This document shows, piece after piece, positions 20,505 to 31,612 of a stretch of DNA of 64,000 nt. The position numbers were made by a program, and so were the translations under genes. The notes under the pieces were generated by a model that saw only the letters and a program-made list of their open reading frames with translations, was not told where the DNA came from and did no database searches. The stretch is taken from contig JAGPNK010000011.1 in the NCBI GenBank assembly GCA_020746835.1, forward strand, positions 1,488,001-1,552,000, given 5' to 3'. The stretch's first letter is position 1. Each line of letters starts with the position of its first letter. This DNA is from Stachybotrys elegans (Eukaryota > Ascomycota > Sordariomycetes > Hypocreales > Stachybotryaceae).

Positions 20505-21536
20505 TTCTGGAGCTGTCGACGACGACGATCTCACAGACTTGGGGCGGGGTAGCAGCTATAAGTGCTTGACGGCGCTGAGTTAAACAGTCGCGGAGTCGAA
20601 GAAGCTTTACAAACAGGCTCTTTTGTGCTGGCTGGCTAGATGGGATTAAGAAAAAGCAAGTCTCTGAAACAAGTACGGAATGGGGTTTTTGGGCGAATAT
20701 GGCTCAGGGACTGGAAGACCCTGGGGTGCTCATCGAGATGGTCGTTGCAGGAGCGCCACAGCAACCTGAGCTTTATCGATAAGCTAGGATGACGTCGGGT
20801 ATGGTACGATGGATATGGACAAGGTACTGCCGCGCCTTTCATCTGCTGGCTCAATGCCCAGGCTCTATCATGCGCGACAACGGGTGGAGGAGGGGAGGCA
20901 AGCTACAGACGACGCATCACTACTCGCTTTGTCGAACCACCCACTGCATCGAAATTGCCTCGCATTTCTGCTGTACGTAAATTTCGCATAATGTGGCGAA
21001 AGAGACCAGTTCCAATTGGGCGGCCCATGGGCTATTGCTCCAAGAAAGCAAGCAACGATGGCTACCATCCCCTTCGTGTAGCTGAAGACTAGCAAACCTG
21101 CTAACTGGAGATGCTTGCCTATTTCGGCCTACGGCCAGGCCTAGTTGACATGGGCCAATGCCCCGGATACAACCAGTCTAGTGCTTTTGCGCGCCAACCC
21201 CAGCCTCCAACCCCCACAGTGCGCTTCAGTGGCACCACGGCCGAAGACGGCTTGCGATTCACCATTGGTAGCGATGCAAGCATGATAGATCCATCACCAT
21301 CCTTACTATGCCGCACGTCTGAGTACTCGACCATCCAACATACGAACGATATCGCCTTCGAATGCAATTCGGCCAACTCCATATTCTCCCGAAACCTTCC
21401 CTTCCAGCCATCAAAGCCCCGATAAGCTTTCCCCGCATCCAGAGCCGAAGCTACCATTGATCGTCGTCTGCAGCCGCCGCCGCATCCCGCCGAGCATACA
21501 TCCAGAAGAATATGAGAGCTGCAGGCGGTCGGCAAG
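20505..21536. other. divergent promoter region of branching enzyme and MCX1
   Basis: About 1.0 kb between two outward-facing starts. Short frames overlap on both strands. A + strand frame at 21111-21425 and the - strand frame at 21119-21535 mirror each other and look like chance. No clear element beyond pyrimidine-rich stretches near the MCX1 start. Confidence 0.4.
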
Positions 21537-23372
21537 ATGCTGGCTTCTGGTAGAGCCGTCAGGAGCCTTCCTCGGGCCTATCACTGTGTCCACAGGCCTG
21601 CGAACTGCCCAGCTCGACGTGGACAATGCCGCCTGCTGTCCACCACCAGACCGGCCGCCATTGTTCGGCGCACGCCGGACCTCAATTCCGGCTTCACGGG
21701 CAGCTATGATCCATCCGTGGAAACCGGCCGGGGTCCAATGTTTGATAAAGCCATCTTCGGCGTGACCCGATATTATCCTCGTGATCTCAAGAAACGCGTG
21801 GACGAGTATGTGGTCGGGCAGGAGCGGGCAAAGAAAACCATATGCTCAACCATCTTCAACCACTACCAGAATATAAGGCGCAGGCGGCAGCATGAGCACG
21901 ACGACAGGAACATGCGGGATAAGCTCATGAGGCAAAAGTTCGCAAGAGAAAAGGAGATCCACCAGCGTCGCCGCGAAACCCATCCGGTCGAAGGTACACC
22001 ATCCTCTGTTTCGGGACAGCGTCAGGAGGTATGTGCTGAGAAAACATGGTCAGATGAATTCCCCGGCCATAGCGAATCCGTACGACACCTCCACGAAGCA
22101 TACAGCACCCCTGATCCGCCCCCAGAGCACTTGATTGCGACTGGTAACAAGGACGTACCAGAACACGTCAAGATCGACAAGAGCAATATACTGTTAATTG
22201 GGCCTACCGGCGTAGGAAAGACATATATATTGGAGTATGTGTTCTCTATTCGATAACACTACAAAGTGCTAAGCCGTAGCAGAACCTTGAGCAAGAAGAT
22301 ACAAGTGCCATTGGCCATATGCGACTGCAACTCCCTCACCCAAGCAGGCTACATTGGTCAAGATGTAGAGTCCTGCATTGAGCGACTGCTGATAGAGGCC
22401 AATTACGACATCGCAGCCACCGAACAGGGTATCGTTGTGCTGGATGAGTTTGACAAACTTGCCCGCCGGGAGTCGACGACGGGGCGAGATGTTGGTGGTG
22501 AGGGCGTTCAGCAAGCTCTATTGAAACTGGTCGAGGGAACAAAAGTCACCATCAACGTGAAGGAGAACCGTTCTTCACGCTCTGCACCACCAATCACCAC
22601 CAATTACAGTAACGGTGGCCCATCCTCGACATCTCCTCAGGCTACCCCACCTGGTGGAAAGGTTGAGCAGTACACCATCGATACCTCCAACATCTTGTTT
22701 GTGTTTTGCGGCGCATTTGTGGGCTTGGATACGGCGGTTGTCAAGCGAGTAGCCAAGCCATCTATGGGCTTTGGAGGCGAGGTCCAGGGGCGTTCAACAA
22801 TGTCTGGGAGCAAGCACACACTCCCCCCAGAGTCATACTCTCACCTCGCCCATTACAGCCCGGAGAGCGCAGCCTCATTCACCCCTCTAGATCTGGTCAC
22901 TCCTACCGACCTCCAGGGATTTGGATTCATCCCCGAGCTTATAGGAAGACTCCACAACATCTGCGCACTGAGCCCATTGTCCCAAGGCGATCTTCATCGC
23001 ATCTTGACAGAGCCACGCAACAGTCTTGTGGCGCAGTATACTGCTCTCTTTGAGACGTATCCTTCCCGCCTCTACTTTACCGACAAGGCTCTGGTTGCCA
23101 TAGCTGCAAGAGCAGCCGAGTCTGGCACAGGCGCCAGAGGCCTCAAGATGGAGATGGAGCGGATTCTCGCAGAGCCCATGTATGATGCTCCTATGCCCTA
23201 TGTTCTCATTACCGAGCGGTGCGTCCAAGGCCTGGAAAGGGCAATGTACTGGGGCAAGGACGGAAGATTCGAGCTCGACAGTCGGCTACAGGAGGAAGAA
23301 ATCCCTCCTCGCGATGACTCGCCACAAAGTGCCCTCAGCTCATACCGGGAGGCCGGACAGAGTGGTGGATGA
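21537..23372 (+). CDS. MCX1: mitochondrial ClpX-like AAA+ ATPase
   Basis: Two exons, 21537-22234 and 22283-23372, with a 48-bp intron inside YILE|TLSKK; 595 residues. The leader is Arg-rich and acid-poor (MLASGRAVRSLPRAYHCVHR), fitting import into mitochondria. The N-terminal zinc-binding domain of bacterial ClpX is absent, as in yeast Mcx1. The core has DEYVVGQERAKKTICSTIFN, Walker A GPTGVGKT (about residues 222-229), AGYIGQDVE, Walker B GIVVLDEFDKLA, the KVTINVKENRSS insertion, and sensor-2 GTGARGLKMEMERIL. ClpX family members unfold proteins; yeast Mcx1 also acts in heme synthesis enzyme activation. A Lys/Arg-rich insert of roughly 70 residues between helices (MRQKFAREKEIHQRRRE) is longer than in bacteria. 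Confidence 0.9.
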
Positions 23373-23657
23373 GGTAAATGATTTCTGAGCAGGGCGCAGT
23401 GATTGAACGATGAATAGGACGGCAGGAATTGTCTTGGCCTCGGGCGTCAGGTTAGCTTTTATAGGCATCACGGTCTCACGAATTGAAGGAAACAGATTAT
23501 GGCTTTTAGTTTTGCTGTTGTGATACAGTATCTACACCAAACTACCACCTGAGGCTCAGTGTGCCCTTGCTCTAAAGACCAGTTGTACACATGGAAGCCT
23601 CCACGGGGCCTAGGACTTCTATGACAAATGAGAACGGATTGTAGATCTTTGTGTGAA

Positions 23658-24498
23658 TTAGTTGCCCTTGGGAGGAGACTGGAGCATGCCACGGGGAGCG
23701 TTGCCAGAGGCGATACCAGTGAGAGGGTCGGAGTTTTGCGACTGTCGCACGTAACGTTAATAACTGCACTGCGGGTGCCGAGTATGGGCTGGAGACGGAG
23801 GCATACCTTGAGGTACTCGTTGGAAGCCTCCTGCCACTCCCGGGTCATGGTGTGAGGAGCGGGCTTAGCGAAGGCACGGGTCAGGGCGAAGAGACCGAAG
23901 CTGACAGCCAGGCCAACGGCGACGCCCCAGGCGATACGGCCGTTGGTGCCGGGAGGGTCGACAGCACGGGGACCGTGAGGACCGAAGGAAATCCAGTAGG
24001 CTAATTGGAAAGCATCGAGTTAGCTCCGGTAATTTATCGCACGTCACTTTCTCGTGATGCCACGAAAATGACGTGTTCCGGGGCAAGTATCGTGGATGAA
24101 GGCAAGAAAACACCGAGAATGAGCGAGTCGACGCAATTCAAGTCCGTCCACTTGGTTCGGTGTATATTTGCGGCAGAAGTGTCGAGGAAATGGGCTTCGC
24201 GGATATCGTGGTGCCATTTCGGCAACGCGGGTGACGGGAGGTATTTTTTCAGGAGCGCTAGTCAAGACATACCGGCCTTCTTCTCCTGGATGGTCAACTC
24301 GTTCCAGTTGCCCTTCATGCGGTCGCGCAGAGCCATCCACAGGTCAGCCTGCTCCTGAAGAGGCATGCCCTCCCATCGCTTCTCGATGTTGGCCAGCGTC
24401 GGGTTGGAAATAGCGTGGGTCGAGGCGGCTCGGGTGACAACAGCCGAGCTGCGCACCATGCTCTTGCGCAGGAGGCTGGACGCCTGGGTGCGCAGCAT
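23658..24498 (-). CDS. COX5: cytochrome c oxidase subunit 5 (COX IV family)
   Basis: Exons 24273-24498, 23807-24000 and 23658-23741 give 167 residues. An upstream in-frame ATG at 24711 exists, but MLRTQASSLLRKSMVRSSAV at 24498 is a textbook mitochondrial presequence, so I start there. The mature part has the family marks: RWEGMPLQEQADLWMALRDR, the WNELTIQEKKAAYWISFGPHG stretch across the first intron, one membrane helix (IAWGVAVGLAVSFGLFALTR), MTREWQEASNEYLK and a Gly/Pro tail ending QSPPKGN. The protein is a structural and regulatory subunit of complex IV in the inner membrane. The first intron (272 bp) is long for this window. COX5 converges with MCX1 across 285 bp. Confidence 0.92.
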
Positions 24499-24707
24499 TT
24501 TGACGGCGGTGACGGGCGGATCGGGGAGGGTTGTGGTAGGGATCAATTGGTGCGATAGATATCGCCGGCCGTGGTTGCGGGAGGACGAAGACGAGTTTTT
24601 AAGCTTGGACGAGGAGTGGGATTCAGTCGTATGATTGAATCCTCCAGCTGGTCGGGAGCGAAACGAGCTGGGTCTAGCCGGATGACTAAGGCAGCGAAAG
24701 CTATTTA

Positions 24708-24715
24708 TCACGTGA
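24708..24715. promoter_or_regulatory. palindromic E-box TCACGTGA upstream of COX5
   Basis: An eight-base palindrome about 210 bp before the COX5 ATG. It shares its core with the site upstream of ATP2. Confidence 0.35.
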
Positions 24716-24937
24716 TTGAGAGACAGCAGGGGCTGCCTTCAGCTTGACTCTGCCAGATGCAAGATGCAAACCAGCGAGAGTCATTCCAATGCGGCTCGAA
24801 GTTGTTCTATCTGCCATGAACATGGCCATTCCGCCGTTGCCTTTGAAGGCACGAGTTTTGGTAGAAATCCTGCCACTGCGTTGCGTCAAGCCTCTATTGC
24901 GCCCATGCATTTTGAACGATGCATTGCGTGACCTCTG

Positions 24938-24947
24938 ATTGGCCAAT
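24938..24947. promoter_or_regulatory. ATTGGCCAAT: two opposed CCAAT pentamers
   Basis: It sits in the 616-bp divergent promoter between COX5 and the Zn2Cys6 gene, with one CCAAT box facing each way. The HAP/NF-Y complex binds CCAAT and controls respiratory genes in yeasts. Function here is inferred. Confidence 0.35.
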
Positions 24948-25114
24948 TCCTCACGCGGGCAATTGAGGAGCGGAAAGTCCGCGGAGACTCCGAACATGGC
25001 TCACTCTTTGTCGATGCCTCTATGACCAAGTCAACTTTCCACGTCTAATACTTCATTCTCTCCCTCGAGGTACACTTCACTACTTTATCGGCCTACGGTA
25101 CTTTGGAGACAAAA

Positions 25115-27322
25115 ATGGGGAAGCAACCTCGGCAGCGTCCCATCTCGTGTAAGTTCTGCAGGCTCCGCAAGCTCAGGTGCAGCCGCCAGTTCCCCTGCAC
25201 CAACTGCACCAGCCGGGGAGTTCCGTGCCAGGCAAGCGATGAAGTGCCGACGAGGAGCACGCACCCAGATACCTCGAGCTCCGTCAATGGCACCCATGGC
25301 GACTCGTTGGCCACCCTGTCAGCCCCCGAGGTATTGGCTCGCTTGAATAGACTCGAGGCTTTGGTTGAGAGTCACTCGCGAGAGCTGGGCCGCAAGAAGA
25401 AGGCGTACCCTAGACTTGGGCCTCTTTCTCCTCAATCTCCTGTGCCCTCACATCTACAAGGGCTCATGGACGATGCTCTCTCTTTTTCTCCGATAGGTAG
25501 GCAATCGAAGCAGGTATGTTGCCATAGGGACCAATAGCAAAGCCGTCCTGCTGATTCGATATGGTATATAAGGGTCCGTCGTCGTTGACGGATGTCCTCG
25601 TTCTCAGAGCATGCCCTATTCGCAACTTTCCGGCTCATCCGGCCAGTGAGGACATGCCCAACTCTTTATTGCCGGATGGCGTCGTTCGTACAAAGAGACA
25701 CATTTGGCTACCCAGCCGTAGTGAAGCCTTGCCCATCGCAGATATAATGACCAGTCACCATGGATACTACCCCAAGATAATACACGTCCCGTCCCTCCCG
25801 GGGATATTTTCGGACCTGTACGATGCTTTGGAGCAGGGAAACCGTCCTAATCTTGGTACCGCTGCGTTGTTATTAAGTATCTGTGCACTTGTCACTTGCA
25901 CATGTCTGCACACCGCCGACGCTGCACGCCTCTTTTCAAGCAATAGAGGATACACCTCACGAAGCGAGTTTTGGTTGAAACCGGCCCTCCACATCGTTGA
26001 GCACCTCAAGACGATCGGGGAAGTCTCACTCGAATCTCTCCAGGCTCTATGTCTTTGCTACTGCGCCCTCACCAACATCCACGGTGTCACGCAGACCACG
26101 CGCCTCATGACCAACGACGCAATTGGAATAGGTAGAGAGCTTGGGCTACACCGGATCGACTATCGTCAAAATGCAGTTGACCCTAGTGCTGGCTACCAAC
26201 TAACGGTCAAGGCTGAGATTGGCCGAAGAGTCTGGTGGTTTCTAGCAATGCTTGACTGGTACCAAAACCCCGTTGTTCGCGTAAAAGGGGTATTTGCTGA
26301 CTCTAGGCAGGACTCTCTCGCAGTACTCAGGACCCCTGGAAGGTGTTATCAGTATTCATCCGAGTCACATGGCTGTGCGAAAACCTTTAAATATCAACGA
26401 CGAGGACATCATCGAGGGGCAACCTGTGTTCGAGAAACCACCCAACCAACTCACCACCACGTCATATCTTCTCCAAAGAATTCGCTTCGCCGAGACGTTC
26501 CTGGAGCCTCTCAACAGCGGCTGGTCTACCTTGGCAACAGGGGACACGATGGACTACAGCAGCATTTTAGAAATGGACCAAAAGATCCAAGACTTCATCC
26601 GGGAGCTCCCGCCCTTCTTTTCAATCAACAGCAAAGAAATCAGGGTCATACCTAATTCTATGCCTGCTTCACATGCCAATTTGGAATGCCATGCCATGAC
26701 CATGGTTGCCCACCGCCACAGGTGCAAGATACATCTTCCGTTCTTGATGCAGAGTCTTTCAGAACCTACATACGCTCCATCACGCGAAGCATGCCTTGAG
26801 TCTGCAAGGATAATCATGCAAGCTAGGAATAAGCTCAATCAGGAGAACACGGCGCCACAGCACACTCTTGAGCGGAGTGCCTATCTGGCTGCTATTGTAC
26901 TTGTGCTGGAGACTTGTCTGGACGGAAAGGCGGACCATGATCCCATACGAGACGAAGAGATGCAAGACGCCTGGGACATACTAAGGGATGGCCAGCCCCA
27001 GTCGCCGGTGGTCTCCAAGTTGCTGGGACTGGCATCGGAGACGCTCAAGAAGAACCTCAAGTCACATCCCACGTTGAATAGTCTGGAGCAGTTCAGCGCC
27101 GCCGGGACCCCTGATCTCGGAGGTGCTGGCCACGGACCTCTGGAAACACCGGGATATTCTCATCAAGGCAACATGACGATGGACCCGCTCAACCACCCCT
27201 CAGCAGAGTCGGAAATCGCGTACATCGAACAACAGTGGCAGGCTTTGGAGGGCGGCACAGAGCTCGAGGCCATGGACTGGGACAGGTTTCTGAGCGGTAT
27301 CGACATTGCACCGTTTCTCTGA
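25115..27322 (+). CDS. Zn2Cys6 transcription factor with fungal-specific middle homology domain
   Basis: Three exons, 25115-25513, 25573-26280 and 26324-27322, give 701 residues. The N-terminal binuclear cluster has all six ligands (C12, C15, C22, C28, C31, C38; spacing CX2CX6CX5CX2CX6C), followed by a short coiled-coil (APEVLARLNRLEALVESHSR). The middle domain shows LLSICALVTCTCL, TNDAIGIGRELGLHRI and AEIGRRVWWFLAMLDW, then SIHPSHMAVRKPLNIND after the second intron. I set the second intron at 43 bp by frame; this junction is less certain than the first. It is a nuclear regulator of unknown targets, divergent from COX5. Confidence 0.87.
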
Positions 27323-27858
27323 GGGTAGGGCCCTTTTCAAGGATCAGCATCACGCTTCAGGTATGAGGGGACAGAGTAATCTCTGAGATTGACGCCGTCA
27401 CCCTCGATCCAGATTTATAACCGCGCATGGGATGAACCCTGAACTGAAGACGTGGTGCCGGTGGTTTCTCCTGTCCCAGTCTCTCATTTCCCATCTACTA
27501 AGCTAGTATCCTTGCCGGTAGCAACTGGTGAACATGGTCAATCAACCAAGTCTGCCGGGTAGGACGTAGTCATTGCTATTATCACGGTCATGGATCCAAC
27601 CCTTCAGCCTACAAACCGTTCACCACTCTGTGTCAGGCTCTGCGCCTGACCAAGCCCGAGAGCCATATCTCTTCTCTGTATAGAAAGGATACAATGTACA
27701 GTCCTCCATAAAACTCTTAATGCCCGTTATGGTTCAAGATTTGAGATCACTGCAGATCAACCTGGTTTACATTCAATCGCAAATTCATTTCACGACCATC
27801 CAATCGTTGGGTGTATCCTGTCAATGCCCCATGCCTGTCCGTATATTTATGATTCAGA
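27323..27858. other. intergenic, convergent 3' region
   Basis: About 540 bp between the Zn2Cys6 gene and CIA1, both ending here. No gene, repeat or structured RNA is apparent. Confidence 0.4.
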
Positions 27859-29163
27859 TTACTGTATATTGACCTGCCACGGCCGTACAACGCCATCGTC
27901 ACCTGTCGTAACAAGCATCTCCTCCTCACCCTTCTTCTCGCATGCAGCATCGTACCTGCGGCACCACGTAATGTGATTTACCTCATACGGCCCATGCGCA
28001 TTCGGCATGCTGGTGAGCAGTTCCCATCTTGAAGCGGGCGTCTTCTCGCTCGAGGGGGCGGCATCTCCATTTGCCATGGGCTGGTCTTCATCGGCGGCTG
28101 CTGTGACATCTGATACGTTTCGTGGAGCACTATCCGCTGGATTCTCCCGGTACAGAGCGACAATGCCGTCGCTACCCGTACTGGCGACAAGACCAGACTG
28201 CGCGCTCCATGAGACGGAATATACGTCGCGCTCGTGTGCACTGGGCAGCCTGTCCGTGCATATCCATTCTTCCCTCAATGACCTCCTCATGGTATTGGGA
28301 ATCCCTCCCAGTGCGCTCCTTGATCCCATGCCCGGCCCATCGTTATCGTCGTCCTCCTCCTTGAGGGTCCAGATTCGAATGCTTCCGTCGGCAGAATACG
28401 TCAGCAATCGGGGGAAAGCGTCGTTCTGCGGCTTAGGCTCCCATTGGATACCCCAGACGGTGCCCTCGTGGCCCTCGAGCACGGCAACGCAGACCCATTC
28501 GCCGTCGCCATCCTCGCACCATATACGGACCGTGTTGTCGTAGCTGGCGCTGGCCAAGACGTCGGCGCTGTATTTGCGGCGCGAGTTTCGGCCTGGCACG
28601 TCGGGGCACCAAGCGACGGCTTTCACGTCGCCGTCGTGCTCGTTGAGCACAGCTATCGTGTCCCATTCATCGTCCGCCTCGGTGGCGCCGACGTCCTCCC
28701 AAATCCACACAGACTTGTCGCGAGAGCAGGTTGCAAGATGGGCGCCGGAGGGAGAGAAGGCGCAGGACTTGACCTCAGAGTCGTGACCCTCGAGCACGAG
28801 CGTAAACTCCCACTCGTCCTTGTCGTCGGTATCGGAGCCGTCGGCCGTAATCTCCTTCTCGAGCCCGTTGTCGCCGCCCTGCTCCCAGCGCCACAGCGCG
28901 GCCGTGGAGTCGAAGCTGCCCGAGACGAGGCAGAGCTTATGCGGCGGCAGACCGGGCTTCCAGGAGACGGAGCGGACGGAGCGGCTGTGCCCGCCAGTCA
29001 GGGTGCTGTGGGAGGAGAGGGTGGAGAGCGAATAGACGGTGACCTTTTTGGCGTGGGCGGTGGCGATGAGAGGGAGCGTCGGGTGCGGGATGGATGACCA
29101 CGCGCGATCATGGAGTTCGGGCTGGAAGGCGGGAAGAGCGACGAGGGAGGCCGAAGTCGGCAT
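27859..29163 (-). CDS. CIA1: WD40 cytosolic iron-sulfur assembly protein Cia1
   Basis: An intronless gene of 434 residues from the ATG at 29163 (MPTSASLVALPAF). An in-frame ATG 48 bp upstream adds only a hydrophilic leader absent from the family. Seven WD-type blades can be followed: HSRSVRSVSWKPG, LVSGSFDSTAALWRWE, EGHDSEVKSCAFSPSGAHLA, CSRDKSVWIWED, EHDGDVKAVAWCP, SASYDNTVRIW, EGHEGTVWGIQWEPK and a final TTGDDGVVRPWQV. Cia1/CIAO1 is the platform of the CIA targeting complex, delivering iron-sulfur clusters to cytosolic and nuclear apoproteins. The length exceeds yeast Cia1 (330 residues) because of acidic and Ser-rich loops between blades, usual in filamentous fungi. Confidence 0.9.
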   Translation of the reverse strand: MPTSASLVALPAFQPELHDRAWSSIPHPTLPLIATAHAKKVTVYSLSTLSSHSTLTGGHSRSVRSVSWKPGLPPHKLCLVSGSFDSTAALWRWEQGGDNGLEKEITADGSDTDDKDEWEFTLVLEGHDSEVKSCAFSPSGAHLATCSRDKSVWIWEDVGATEADDEWDTIAVLNEHDGDVKAVAWCPDVPGRNSRRKYSADVLASASYDNTVRIWCEDGDGEWVCVAVLEGHEGTVWGIQWEPKPQNDAFPRLLTYSADGSIRIWTLKEEDDDNDGPGMGSRSALGGIPNTMRRSLREEWICTDRLPSAHERDVYSVSWSAQSGLVASTGSDGIVALYRENPADSAPRNVSDVTAAADEDQPMANGDAAPSSEKTPASRWELLTSMPNAHGPYEVNHITWCRRYDAACEKKGEEEMLVTTGDDGVVRPWQVNIQ

Positions 29164-30302
29164 CGTGGACGGTTCGTCCGATGGACGGTTTCGCAGGACA
29201 CCGAGATCCAATCGTTTAAGGAATTTGTTGGATGTACGTAGGTCACTGAATTACCGCTGCTGCGTGTCTTGGATGCATGTGAGTGGTATAAGCTGGGAAA
29301 GCTCTGGTGTCGTTGATATTTTCTAGCTTTAGTTGCCCCTCCCCCGCTTCCGCAAAGATGATAAGATAAAGTGCCTCGATGTATGGCATGGCAGAAGGTC
29401 TTCACCCTCACTCGAACAACGCCCGACAAGATCCTACAAATGACTGATTTCTTCGAAAGCTTGTGGTAATTTCGTTTGTTTATGAATACATATATTGCAT
29501 GTTCTATTGCAGCTCAAGTAATGAAGCATCCCAGATACATGCACCATGGCAGAACAACCCCTGCGAAGCTACTAATCCATGATGCATTGGTGATTTCTCT
29601 CCAGAACCGACTACTTATTATCATTGGTAGGAGCAATGTTAGCAGAACGGTATATCAGTTATGGCAAGGTACAGAGGGGAGTGGTACTCAATGACGATGA
29701 TTGTTGTCAATAACATCAACCGCTCGAGGACGCAAGGGGATGGCACAGTCTCGGTCTGATCGGCCACCCCGCGAGTACTCCAACGTTGCTTTTAACCATT
29801 GATCCTTTCCCTTATCCTCTCTCCATGCATCTGCCGGGCTCCTTCGACTGAATGACGTTTGATGCCTGCCGCACAAGTCGCCGCGCCCGCCAGCCATGGT
29901 TCCGCCACTGATATGCCATCCTAGACCCAATCAAATGACGCGAACAGACTCTGGTCGGCCATGCAAGGTGATGTAGGTGAGACGTGCATTTATCCATGGG
30001 GCCTCCAACTGACCAAGCCCTCCATTTCCTCACCCCGCTCTATTGGCTTTTGGGGCTCTTTTTGTCAATCTGACGACAGAGTGAAGCCGGGAGCCACTCA
30101 CGATGCAGCTTAAGCCCGTGGCTATGCTGAGCTGACATGGTAGCCGCATACACTGCCTACCTGCGCCCGAGGTCCTTTTCGCCTTTACAAACTTTCGCTC
30201 AATCGCTTGCTTGGCACCTTTTGCCATCTACAACCACAAGCTTCACCCAATATCGCCTCTGCGGTCTGTCAAGCCAACAAGGCCACCCATTGCCATTCCG
30301 CC
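29164..30302. other. divergent promoter region of CIA1 and the glycine-zipper-like gene
   Basis: 1.1 kb between two outward-facing starts. Only short frames without pattern; AT-rich around 29450-29660. The last 120 bp before 30303 are CT-rich (CTTTACAAACTTTCGCTC..), typical of a fungal 5' leader. Confidence 0.4.
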
Positions 30303-31121
30303 ATGCCTGAATACTACGAGTACGAAGAGTACGTCCGGCGTCCTAGCCGTCACCGCGAGGAACCTGAAGAATACTTCTCTGGCCCTGCCGCCCACCCCTA
30401 CGATCCCGACTACCGCCCCTTCAATTCCAGCCCACGTCCCGAGAGCGCGCATCGCAAAAGTGCCGGCCGCTTGGAAGCGCCCGACGCCGATGCTCGCCCT
30501 CGCTCTGTCCCGCCTCCCAACACGGCCGTCGTCCGCCGCGCCCGCTCGCCGTCGCCCTTGTCCTCCCACTCCGGCGATGACCGCGACAGATCCCTCCACC
30601 GCGGCGGACGCGACCGCTCCCCCAGCCCCGTGACCAAAGCGCGCAATGCCATGCAGGACAACTTTACCAACTCTACCGCTGGTATCGGCGCAGGTTTGCT
30701 GGGCGCCGTCGTGGGCGGTCTTGTCGCGCGCCAGGCGTCGGAGGCGGCCATGAAGCACAGGAACAACAAGAAGGGCCGGCGCACTTCTTACTCGCGCGAC
30801 GACGAAAACGACAGCACCGCCCGCATCGTGTCTACCTTTCTCGGCGCCGTCGCTGGTGGCCTCGGAGCCAACGCGCTGGCCAACCGCGTCGAGGACTCGA
30901 GAGAGCGCGGCAGGGCGCGGCAGGAAGCGTGGGAGAAGCGCCATGGCCGGGAAGAGGACCTGCCGCACTACGACACCGGAAACCGTGCTGACCTCAACCA
31001 CCGCAATGGCCGGGGTCTGATTGAGGACGATGATGATTACGACTTTGTTTATGACGCGCGTGATGACGATCGCATGCCCAGGAGACGCCGGAGCGAAGAG
31101 GACTATCGTCGCCGCTGGTAG
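30303..31121 (+). CDS. charged protein with two glycine-zipper-like hydrophobic segments, unknown function
   Basis: A single exon of 272 residues. The N-terminus is Tyr/Glu-rich (MPEYYEYEEYVRRPSRHREE), followed by a Ser/Pro/Arg-rich RS-like region (RARSPSPLSSHSGDDRDRS). Two short hydrophobic stretches follow: GIGAGLLGAVVGGLVARQ and IVSTFLGAVAGGLGANAL. Both have small residues every third or fourth position, as in glycine-zipper membrane segments. The C-terminus is acidic and then basic (DDDDYDFVYDARDDD, RMPRRRRSEEDYRRRW). Similar low-complexity proteins occur widely in filamentous ascomycetes. I cannot give a function. The start context CCGCCATGCC is good. Confidence 0.75.
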   Translation: MPEYYEYEEYVRRPSRHREEPEEYFSGPAAHPYDPDYRPFNSSPRPESAHRKSAGRLEAPDADARPRSVPPPNTAVVRRARSPSPLSSHSGDDRDRSLHRGGRDRSPSPVTKARNAMQDNFTNSTAGIGAGLLGAVVGGLVARQASEAAMKHRNNKKGRRTSYSRDDENDSTARIVSTFLGAVAGGLGANALANRVEDSRERGRARQEAWEKRHGREEDLPHYDTGNRADLNHRNGRGLIEDDDDYDFVYDARDDDRMPRRRRSEEDYRRRW

Positions 31122-31612
31122 CCACGGGCCTTCGCATTTCGCCTCTCTCGAGATATATGGACAATTTTGATGGTAAATTATGATCTGGATTGACGTTTTG
31201 ATGTTTGATGATTTGTTGATGAAAGCTGTTTGCTAGCGACTGGATGAAATTTAGATATATGGAGGAATAGGAATTGGTCGTTTATTAGCTTTGTGTTTCA
31301 ATAACAATGGACTTACTTACAGCCACTCACTCTTGTTATGTGTATGGAAGATTGCGATGTAGAGGCAGGCTTATTGGGATATTGGCTTGTGTTTGTCTGA
31401 GACGGCGACTCAAGTGGCTATACTACCTACAGAGCGAAATTGGTATCTTTAAAAGCATCGTACGCCGTTCAACGCCTCTTAACCTTCAAGTTCATGTAAC
31501 GCATCCCTGCCACTTGGCAGCCTGTGAACCATCCATCATGGACGCACCTGTGAGACGAAGGGGCATCCAGAACTGCTGTGCTCCACGCGATCATTACGTA
31601 TCCTGTATCCCG
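31122..31612. other. intergenic, convergent 3' region
   Basis: 490 bp between two converging genes. AT-rich at 31140-31300, no recognisable element. Confidence 0.4.
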
